A stretch of DNA of 64,000 nucleotides from Rosistilla carotiformis. Its GTDB lineage: Bacteria > Planctomycetota > Planctomycetia > Pirellulales > Pirellulaceae. The stretch lies in assembly GCF_007753095.1 (NCBI RefSeq), contig NZ_CP036348.1, forward strand, positions 3,286,001-3,350,000. The letters are read 5' to 3'. Position numbers and translations under genes: made by a program. Each line of letters begins with the position of its first letter. Position 1 is the first letter of the stretch. The notes beneath the pieces were generated by a model, which was given only the letters and a program-made list of their open reading frames with translations, ran no database searches and had not been told where the DNA came from. Below, piece after piece: positions 57,071 to 64,000 of this stretch.

Positions 57071-57333
57071 AGGGCCGTGGTCTCGGGAATCCGTTCGCGG
57101 CGTTCACTCCATCCCCGACCATGGCAGGTTCTGTGTGCTGAAGTCCCGCCAGCGGAGTCGCAGCCCCACCGGAAATCCTTTCGGAACCACGACGGTTTAT
57201 CGGGGTTAAACCGAGGTTTGCATGTCGTACCGCACATCGTTTTGCCCGAAAACGGCACAGCCTATGTCCGAATCCAGCGGGCCGACTACGATAGGAACGA
57301 CCCCTTTCACCCACCTGTGACCTGCCGATCTCG

Positions 57334-60261
57334 ATGAAAGTTTTGAATATGCCTCGATTTGCTCTCCGGCACCTCCATTCCGCCTGGATTTTGCTACTCC
57401 TGGCCCACCCCGCGGTGGGGCAAGAGCCCGCGGCCGATTCGGCCCCGCCGCAACCCGCGGTAACCCCCGAAGCTCCCGTTGCTCCCGAAGCCCCCGCTGC
57501 GGCCGAGCCTCAGCAGGACAAGGCCTTGCGCGCCGCCGTCGCCCAGGCGACCGAAGAGACTGCGCCAACGCAGTCGGGGGATGTCCAGTTGCGATTTAAC
57601 TTCTCCGGCCAGCCTTGGGGAGATGTTTTGCAGTGGTTGGCTGAGGAAGCGGATCTGCAACTGCAAGTCGACCAACCTCCATCCGGAACGCTCAGCTTCA
57701 TCGATCCCTCGCGATCCTATACCCCCACCGAAGCGGTTGATCTGATCAACCGGATGCTCCTAGACAAGGGGTACGCGTTGGTTCGTCGCGGCCGGTTGCT
57801 GATCGTGATCGATCTGGAGTCCGAATTGGCTCCCAAGTTGATCCGCGAATTGGCCGAATCGGTGACGGCGGACCAGTTGGACAAGCGGAGCGGATCGGAC
57901 ATCGTGCGCTGCATCCTGCCGTTGGGAGGCGTTTCGCCGGCGACGGCGGGCGAGGAATTGAAGCAATTGATCGGTCCCTGGGGATCGGTGATCATCCTCG
58001 AGTCGTCGCGTCAAGCGATCGTTGTCGAAACGGTCGACAAATTGAAAGCGATCCGCGAGGCGTTGCGTCAAGCGAACGGTCCCGGCGGGGTGGGCGGGGA
58101 CGTGGTCGCGATTGCGTTGACGCATCGGACGCCCGACGAAGTGCTGGCCGTGGCGCGTCAACTGATGAATCTCGATGACGACAATTCCGCCGAAGGCATT
58201 CAAATCGCAACCGATCTGTTTGGGGCCAACTTGTTCGCCGCTGGCGAACCGGCCAAGCTGACGCAGTTTCGCGCGATCGTCGACCTGGTCGACAAACCGA
58301 TGGCGATCGACGGCGAAACGAGTGCCGAACCTCCGGCACCGGCGAGCCTGCAACGCTACCCACTCAGTACGGTCTCTTCGGACACCGCCTTCAACGTCCT
58401 GTCGACGATGTTGGCAGGGCTGCCCGAGGTGCGGATGAGTGTCGAACCGAACACCGGAGCGATCATCCTGTGGGCCCGTCCGGATGAACAGAAATTGGTC
58501 AAAGAGACGCTGGAGCTGCTGGAGGGGAAAGGGACCGGATTTGATGTCATTCAATTGAACCGCTTGGACCCTCAATCGGCGGTGCTGACGATCAACAAAT
58601 TTTTCGCCGGGGGGGGCGACGGTGCGGGCAAAGGACCCACCGTCGATGGCGATCCGGTCTCCAGCAAGCTGTGGGTCAAAGGAACCCCCGACCAGATCGA
58701 AACCGTCCGCGCGCTGATTCAGCAGATGGAAGGAAGCACGGAAAACGGTCTACTGGACGATCGGGTTCGCTTGCTTCCCTTCTCCGGCCGATCGGCGGAA
58801 AACACGCTGGAACAATTGGAGATGATTTGGCAAGCGACGGGACGCAAAAACAAGATCCGCTTTTCAACCCCTTCGCGATCGGAGAAGGCTGCGGTTCCGG
58901 AGCGTCGGATCGAACGCCCGGACGCTGAGTCGACGCAATCGCCGGCGTCCGACGATTCGGCGGATCTCGATTCGCCTCCGTTGACCTTCTTGGATCGAAA
59001 CGGGGCCTCGCATCGAACGCAGTGGACTCAAGTCACCCGTCCGGCCGAGGAGGACGAAAGCGACAATCCCCCCGCCGATCGCGCGGGGGCTGAGATCGTG
59101 ATCTCGCTGACTCCCGGCGGGATGATCATCGCATCGGACGATGTCCAGGCATTGGATCAATTCGAAGAACTGTTTCGCGCCTTGGCCGAACAATCGGCCG
59201 GTGCCAGCGAAACGCCGACCGTGTTTTGGCTGAAGTACGCCAAAGCAGATGAGGCCTCGACGTTGCTCAACAGCATCCTGACCGGTTCGGCATCCAGCGG
59301 CGGTGGTGGCGGGTTGACCGACATGGCCGGAGACATGCTGGGCGAATTGGGTGGCGGCATGTTGGGAGGTCTTTTGGGCCTCGGTGGCGGCGGCGGAGGA
59401 GGCGAATCGGGACCGATTTTCACCACCTCAGGAACCGTCAGTATCGTCGCCGACTCGCGATTGAACGCGTTGATTGTGCAGGCCAACGGCACCGATTTGC
59501 AATTGGTCGAGGATCTGTTGAGCGTGATCGATCGCGAACAGAGTCCCGAAGCGGTGCAGACGACGGGCAAGACGTATCTGATTCCCGTTCAGTACCAAGA
59601 CGTCAACGACATTGTAAACGTTTGCAAAAGTGTCTTCAGTGATCAGATGGAGCAGCCAAGCCAAGGGGGCGCTGGCGGCCGACAACCCTCGCCGCAAGAC
59701 ATCGTCAACGCGTTGCGAAGTGCCGGCGGCGGGCGCGGTGGTCGTGGCGGCGGCGGACAAGGGGGCGGTCAGGAACCGGCGGCGATGAAAATGAGTCTGG
59801 CGGTCGATGCGAAAAACAACATCGTTATTTTGAAAGGAACGCCGCAGCACTATCAACAGGTGAGCGAATTGATCTCCAATCTTGACATCCGCGGTCCCAA
59901 TAGCGAGGAACAGGTTCAAGTGGTGTCGATTGGCGGCGGTGTGAATCCGAAGATCGTTCAAGAAGCGTTGACCAAAGTCTTGGGAGCGAAAGCGACCACC
60001 GGATCGACCACGACCGGCACCACCACCAGCTCCACAACGACGGCCAGCAGTTCGACCGCGTCCAGCAGCAGCGATGAAGCGGCAACGGCCGCACGCCGCG
60101 CCGCGATCTTCGACCAGCTGCGTAGTCGTGGCGTCTTTGGCGGCGGCGGTGGCGGCGGCGGCGGCCGGGGTGGCGTTGGCGGCGGCGGACGGGGAGGAGA
60201 TCGTACCGGCGGCGGTGGTACCGGCGGCGGTGGTGGTGGACGCACCCGCGGCGGTCGATAA
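57334..60261 (+). CDS. Large secreted protein with secretin-N-like domains and Gly-rich tail
   Basis: A 975-residue protein with a signal peptide (about 1-29, LLLLAHPAVGQ), a Pro/Ala-rich spacer, an N0-like domain (about 85-165), and several secretin N1-type (NolW) domains at about 195-310, 345-475 and 620-870. The latter end in typical motifs such as RLNALIVQANGTDLQLVEDLLSVID and KNNIVILKGTPQHYQQVSELISNLD. Gly-rich loops interrupt them (around residues 645-690 and 790-815), and the end is a Ser/Thr then Gly/Arg-rich tail (about 885-975). No secretin pore domain is visible. It precedes GspE/PilB- and GspF/PilC-type genes. Confidence 0.85.
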   Translation: MKVLNMPRFALRHLHSAWILLLLAHPAVGQEPAADSAPPQPAVTPEAPVAPEAPAAAEPQQDKALRAAVAQATEETAPTQSGDVQLRFNFSGQPWGDVLQWLAEEADLQLQVDQPPSGTLSFIDPSRSYTPTEAVDLINRMLLDKGYALVRRGRLLIVIDLESELAPKLIRELAESVTADQLDKRSGSDIVRCILPLGGVSPATAGEELKQLIGPWGSVIILESSRQAIVVETVDKLKAIREALRQANGPGGVGGDVVAIALTHRTPDEVLAVARQLMNLDDDNSAEGIQIATDLFGANLFAAGEPAKLTQFRAIVDLVDKPMAIDGETSAEPPAPASLQRYPLSTVSSDTAFNVLSTMLAGLPEVRMSVEPNTGAIILWARPDEQKLVKETLELLEGKGTGFDVIQLNRLDPQSAVLTINKFFAGGGDGAGKGPTVDGDPVSSKLWVKGTPDQIETVRALIQQMEGSTENGLLDDRVRLLPFSGRSAENTLEQLEMIWQATGRKNKIRFSTPSRSEKAAVPERRIERPDAESTQSPASDDSADLDSPPLTFLDRNGASHRTQWTQVTRPAEEDESDNPPADRAGAEIVISLTPGGMIIASDDVQALDQFEELFRALAEQSAGASETPTVFWLKYAKADEASTLLNSILTGSASSGGGGGLTDMAGDMLGELGGGMLGGLLGLGGGGGGGESGPIFTTSGTVSIVADSRLNALIVQANGTDLQLVEDLLSVIDREQSPEAVQTTGKTYLIPVQYQDVNDIVNVCKSVFSDQMEQPSQGGAGGRQPSPQDIVNALRSAGGGRGGRGGGGQGGGQEPAAMKMSLAVDAKNNIVILKGTPQHYQQVSELISNLDIRGPNSEEQVQVVSIGGGVNPKIVQEALTKVLGAKATTGSTTTGTTTSSTTTASSSTASSSSDEAATAARRAAIFDQLRSRGVFGGGGGGGGGRGGVGGGGRGGDRTGGGGTGGGGGGRTRGGR

Positions 60262-60379
60262 TGGATGCGTGGCCGACGGCTGCAGACGCGGTACTGCGAA
60301 ACCTTGAATTCGCGACGAAACGGATCTCCGGAAAGACGACAGGCGGGCGAAACGGCCCCGAGGCGACAGGGTAGTAATC

Positions 60380-62077
60380 ATGATTATGGAAGCTGGAGAA
60401 ATTTTGGTCCGACGCGGCTTATTGGACGAAGCCCAATTGCGGCACAGTCGTGCCAGCGATGCGCCGAATGTGATCTCATCGGCCGTCCAGCTGGGATATG
60501 TCGACGAACGCGCCGCGCTGCAAGTGCTGGCTGAAGAGGTCGGACTCGATTTTGTCGATCTACGCGAGGTCGATGTCGATCTCGACGCGTTGCAAGGTTT
60601 TTCGCAAAAACTGATCCACCGTCAGACATTGTTCCCGTTGGGACAACGTGACGGATCGTTGATCGTGGCCACATCCGACCCGCTGGATTTGTACCCGTTG
60701 GACGAAGTCAGCGCGGCGACGGGCAAGAGCGTGATCCCGGTGGTTGCCGAACACAACGAGATCCTTCGGCTGATCAAGAAGCATCTGGGCGTGGGCAGCG
60801 AGACCGTCGACGGTTTGTTGGCGGCGAAAGAGGATGCCGATGGCGTCGAATTGCTCGAAGACATCGAGACCGATGGCAGCGAGCTTTCGGAACAAGCGCA
60901 AGAAGCGTCGGTCGTGCGACTCGTTAACGAAATCCTTGTCGAAGCGATCGAGTCACGGGCCAGCGACGTGCACATTGAATCGCAATCCTCTGGCATCAAG
61001 ATCCGTTATCGGATCGACGGCATCCTGCATCCCCAGCCAGTGCCGCCGGAGATCAATCGCTTCCAAGCGGCAATCATCAGCCGTTTGAAGATCATGGCTC
61101 GATTGAATATCGCCGAAAAACGACTCCCCCAGGACGGCCGGATCAAGCTGCGTGTCCAACGCCGTGAGATCGATGTCCGTTTGAGTGTGATCCCGATGAT
61201 CCACGGCGAGGGGCTGGTGATGCGTATCCTCGACAAGGGATCGATGGTCTTCGATCTCCAAGGTTTGGGGATGAGCGCTCACACGTACGAACAATTCCGC
61301 AAACTGATCCGGTTGCCGCACGGCATCATCCTGGTCACCGGTCCGACCGGTAGTGGTAAAACGACGACGCTCTACAGCAGCCTGCTGGAGATCAACAGCC
61401 CCGACAACAAGATCATCACCACCGAAGATCCCGTCGAGTATCAGTTGGATGGAATCAACCAGATCCAGGTCCATCCCAAGATCGGACTCACCTTCGCCGC
61501 CTCGCTGCGTTCGATCCTCCGGCATGACCCCGACGTGGTGTTGGTCGGTGAAATTCGCGATTTCGAGACCGCCGAAAATGCGATCCAGGCGTCGTTGACC
61601 GGCCACTTGGTCTTTAGCACGCTGCACACCAACGACGCCGCCGGCGCTTACACGCGGATGGTCGATATGGGAGTCGAACCGTTTCTGGTCGCCAGTACCG
61701 TCGAAGCCGTCATGGCTCAACGGCTGTTGCGTCGGCTGTGCCCGCATTGCAAAGAACCATTCGATCCCGAAAAAGACGACATGCCCGCCGACTTCCCCTG
61801 GGAAAAATTGGACGACAAAGCCCTCTATCGCCCCGTCGGCTGTCGCGAATGCCGCAACGTCGGCTACATGGGCCGGATGGGTATCTACGAACTGATGGTC
61901 ACGACCGAACAGGTGCGTCAATTGGCGCACGACCGGGTCAGTTCCTGGGAGATCAAACGGGCGGCGCTTGCCGACGGCATGCACTCGTTGCGACACGACG
62001 CGTGGGAGAAGACGATCGCTGGCAACACGAGCGTTGATGAAGTTCTTCGAGTGACCAAAAGCGATCAAATCAAGTAA
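60380..62077 (+). CDS. GspE/PilB-type secretion or pilus ATPase
   Basis: A 565-residue hexameric ATPase: N-terminal MshEN/N1E domain (about 5-150, ILVRRGLLDEAQL), Walker A GPTGSGKT (321-328), Asp box EDPVEYQLDGINQ, Walker B DVVLVGEIRD, and a tetracysteine zinc site (CPHC and CREC). It drives assembly of a type II secretion pseudopilus or a type IV pilus. It starts 118 bases after the secretin-N gene; the ATG at 60386 is an alternative start. The GspF-like gene follows eight bases later. Confidence 0.93.
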   Translation: MIMEAGEILVRRGLLDEAQLRHSRASDAPNVISSAVQLGYVDERAALQVLAEEVGLDFVDLREVDVDLDALQGFSQKLIHRQTLFPLGQRDGSLIVATSDPLDLYPLDEVSAATGKSVIPVVAEHNEILRLIKKHLGVGSETVDGLLAAKEDADGVELLEDIETDGSELSEQAQEASVVRLVNEILVEAIESRASDVHIESQSSGIKIRYRIDGILHPQPVPPEINRFQAAIISRLKIMARLNIAEKRLPQDGRIKLRVQRREIDVRLSVIPMIHGEGLVMRILDKGSMVFDLQGLGMSAHTYEQFRKLIRLPHGIILVTGPTGSGKTTTLYSSLLEINSPDNKIITTEDPVEYQLDGINQIQVHPKIGLTFAASLRSILRHDPDVVLVGEIRDFETAENAIQASLTGHLVFSTLHTNDAAGAYTRMVDMGVEPFLVASTVEAVMAQRLLRRLCPHCKEPFDPEKDDMPADFPWEKLDDKALYRPVGCRECRNVGYMGRMGIYELMVTTEQVRQLAHDRVSSWEIKRAALADGMHSLRHDAWEKTIAGNTSVDEVLRVTKSDQIK

Positions 62078-62085
62078 CCGAACCT

Positions 62086-63297
62086 ATGGCTGAATTTGCT
62101 TACACCGCGCGGTCGACCGATGGCCAACGCGTAACCGGAACGTTGACGGCCGGTTCCGAACGCGAGGTCTCCGCGCAATTGGCGGGCAGGAATTTGTTTC
62201 CTGTCGAAGTCAAAGAGGTCAAAGAACAATCGGCGATGCAGTTGTTGGGAGGCAACGGCCGCGTCAACGGTCAGACGATGGCGATCTTCTACGCGCAACT
62301 GGGCTCCTTGTTGCGCAGCGGCGTGCCGATGATCCGCTCGCTAACCCTGTTGTCCGAACAAGCTTCCAACAAAACGCTCAAGGAAGTCCTGCAGGATATT
62401 AAGAGCCGCGTCGAAGATGGCGAACCGTTGGGGGAAGCGCTGGCCCGTTACCCGCGCGTCTTCAGCTCGATGGGGATCAACATGGTCCGCGCCGGCATGG
62501 AAGGCGGCTTCCTGGAAGATGCCCTCGACCGCGTTGGCGAATTCACCGAACTGCAGGAAGACCTCAAAGGACGCACCGTCAGCGCGTTGGCCTACCCCAT
62601 CTTCTTGTCCGTCGTCGGCACGGTCGTCGTGACGATCCTGTTGGTCTTCTTTGTGCCCAAATTTGGCGAGCTGTTTGCCCGCTTGGAAGCCAAGGGGCAA
62701 CTGCCGTTGGCGACCACGACGCTGTTGGCCTTCAGCGAACTGCTGCAGTCCTACGGCCTCTTTCTTCTGGCAGCGGTCGTTGCGGGAGTCTTCTTTTTGA
62801 AAGTGCAACTGGCGACCGAACCGGGCCAACTGCTGGCCGATCGAATCAAGATCAAACTGCCGATCGTGGGTGGGATCCTGTTGAGCCTCGCGGTGGCAAG
62901 GTTTTGCCGCGTCCTGGGGACCCTGTTGACCAATGGCGTGCCGATCCTGCGCTCGCTGGAGATCAGCCGCGCCGCGGCGGGAAACCGGGTGCTGGGAATC
63001 GCCGTGGCCGATGCGGCCGAAAGTGTTCAATCGGGCGAAACGCTGTCGTCGCCACTGGCTGCCAGCGGCCACTTTCCTGCCACCGTCACCGAAATGATCC
63101 GCGTCGCCGAAGAATCCAATACGCTGGACAACGTGTTGATTCAGATCGCCGACGGATTGGAAAAACGGACCTTCCGCCGCTTGGATCTGTTTGTCCGGCT
63201 GCTCGAACCGGTGATGCTGCTGGTTTTGGCCGGCGTTGTCCTGTTTGTCGTGATGGCGTTGTTGTTGCCAGTCATCAAAAGCAGTAGTGCCCTGTAA
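62086..63297 (+). CDS. GspF/PilC-type inner-membrane platform protein
   Basis: A 403-residue membrane protein with two T2SSF repeats (about 70-195 and 275-398), each holding the cytoplasmic helix bundle (GSLLRSGVPMIRSLTLL and GTLLTNGVPILRSLEIS), and three membrane helices (about 168-192, 222-242 and 373-393). The N-terminus (MAEFAYTARSTDGQRVTGTL) is the family start. It forms the platform for the ATPase. It ends the operon; no pseudopilin gene is seen before thrS. Confidence 0.93.
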   Translation: MAEFAYTARSTDGQRVTGTLTAGSEREVSAQLAGRNLFPVEVKEVKEQSAMQLLGGNGRVNGQTMAIFYAQLGSLLRSGVPMIRSLTLLSEQASNKTLKEVLQDIKSRVEDGEPLGEALARYPRVFSSMGINMVRAGMEGGFLEDALDRVGEFTELQEDLKGRTVSALAYPIFLSVVGTVVVTILLVFFVPKFGELFARLEAKGQLPLATTTLLAFSELLQSYGLFLLAAVVAGVFFLKVQLATEPGQLLADRIKIKLPIVGGILLSLAVARFCRVLGTLLTNGVPILRSLEISRAAAGNRVLGIAVADAAESVQSGETLSSPLAASGHFPATVTEMIRVAEESNTLDNVLIQIADGLEKRTFRRLDLFVRLLEPVMLLVLAGVVLFVVMALLLPVIKSSSAL

Positions 63298-63565
63298 TCG
63301 CGGTTTGCTCTCGCTTGACGGCTGTGGAAGCAGGCGGTCCGTTGCGAATTCCCCGCCTCGGCCCGTCGGCGTCCGGGGCTTCCCAGCGACTACAAAAAAC
63401 GCGTGGTGCGCGAACTTTCCTAACGAAAAACCATCATTCCCCTTGGTCGGGATCGTCCGATTCCTAAGATTTGGCTACGTCGCTTGACGTGGTCGGCCGG
63501 TTCTGGACACTTTACCGATAGCGACGCCCTTTGTTTCGGCGTCATTCGATCTAGGGAAACTGCGC

Positions 63566-63570
63566 GGAGG
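63566..63570 (+). promoter_or_regulatory. Strong ribosome site fixing the thrS start
   Basis: GGAGG lies eight bases before GTG at 63579 and decides that non-ATG start. Upstream, a GACGCC/GGCGTC hairpin (63523-63528 with 63538-63543) may form in the leader. Confidence 0.75.
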
Positions 63571-63578
63571 AAAGCGTT

Positions 63579-64000
63579 GTGGCAAATATTTGTGTCAAAC
63601 TGCCCGATGGAACTGTTCAAGAGCATCCCGAAAACACCACGGCATTGGATGTCGCCAAGGGGATCAGCGACGGACTGGCACGCGCCGTCGTCGCCGCCGA
63701 AATCAACGGCAAGGTGGTCGATGCCTTTCGCCCATTGAGCGAATTGTCCGACGAAGCGGAAATTCCACTGACCCTGCTGACCAGCCGCGACCGTACCGCG
63801 TTGGATGTCCTCCGCCACTCCTGCGCCCACATCATGGCCCGCGCCGTGATGCGATTGTACAAAGGCGTTTCGCTCGCCTTCGGCCCGACCACTTCGGGCG
63901 GCTTCTATTACGACTTCGATCTCGAACACAAGATCAGCGAAGATGATTTTGCCGCAATCGAAAAAGAGATGAAGGCGATCATCAAACAGGGCGAGCCGTT
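63579..64000 (+). CDS. thrS: Threonyl-tRNA synthetase, N-terminal part
   Basis: The first 140 residues are in the window, which ends inside the gene. The TGS domain ([18 protein letters not shown] ... [11 protein letters not shown]) and the start of the editing domain ([17 protein letters not shown] and [17 protein letters not shown]) are typical of ThrRS, which charges tRNA-Thr and removes mischarged Ser. The start is GTG after a strong GGAGG. The 281-bp gap upstream could contain a leader that regulates thrS. Confidence 0.95.
   Translation, partial: MANICVKLPDGTVQEHPENTTALDVAKGISDGLARAVVAAEINGKVVDAFRPLSELSDEAEIPLTLLTSRDRTALDVLRHSCAHIMARAVMRLYKGVSLAFGPTTSGGFYYDFDLEHKISEDDFAAIEKEMKAIIKQGEP

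Noticed and set aside
63484-63520. thrS promoter with TTGACG
   Set aside because: The -10 at 17-18 bases (ACACTT/CACTTT) is too poor to support.

Overview
The window reads as chromosome of a planctomycete, probably a Rhodopirellula/Rosistilla-like member of the Pirellulales. The grounds are two FGly-type sulfatases, a very large secreted protein combining cytochrome c, DUF6797 and azurin domains, DUF6666, PqaA-like and GH99-like secreted proteins, moderately high GC, and frequent GTG/TTG starts. The genus is inference. About 44 genes are supported. No rRNA, tRNA, CRISPR array, prophage or transposase was seen.

Layout. 1-2271: the end of a sialic-acid operon (sialidase tail, N-acetylneuraminate lyase, kelch mutarotase). 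2321-2485: a small repeat element bounded by inverted repeats. 2577-5656: an Mla-type lipid ABC transporter (mlaE-mlaF-mlaD). 5912-16276: mixed genes (sugar isomerase, glycosyltransferase plus LptF/G permease, sulfatase, DUF6666 surface protein, aldo/keto reductase, cysteine-desulfurase-like enzyme, secreted metalloprotease-like protein). 16535-28425: a signalling/stress block. Its minus-strand genes are a PAS/GAF histidine kinase, a single-domain response regulator, a DUF3124 protein, a universal stress protein, a P-type ATPase and a HAD phosphatase fused to a HerA-like ATPase; a sigma54-activating response regulator is divergent from the kinase. 28435-28861: two tandem 215-bp repeats. 28975-31904: sulfatase plus GH99-like protein. 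31927-43584: FHA/GAF adenylate cyclase, argC with a CPBP protease, a PqaA-like protein, the 1510-residue multidomain protein and a TIGR01777 epimerase. 43692-48345: an unusual sigma-70 factor facing a CarH-like regulator across an AT-rich region with repeated GAACG boxes, then a glycosyltransferase and a sterol-desaturase-family membrane enzyme. 48560-57070: recG, a secreted EEP nuclease/phosphatase, a TPR lipoprotein, a FemAB-like acyltransferase and an MBOAT/SGNH O-acylation pair. 57334-63297: a secretin-N-domain protein with GspE/PilB and GspF/PilC. 63579-64000: the start of thrS.

The genes suggest a heterotroph that breaks down sulfated and sialylated glycans, has a gram-negative style envelope (Mla, Lpt-type permease, type II secretion or pilus parts) and invests in sensory control. 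The most unusual items are the HAD-HerA fusion inside the stress block, the CarH-like regulator whose cobalamin-ligand histidines are replaced, the sigma factor lacking the usual Trp pair of region 2, and the very large fusion protein.
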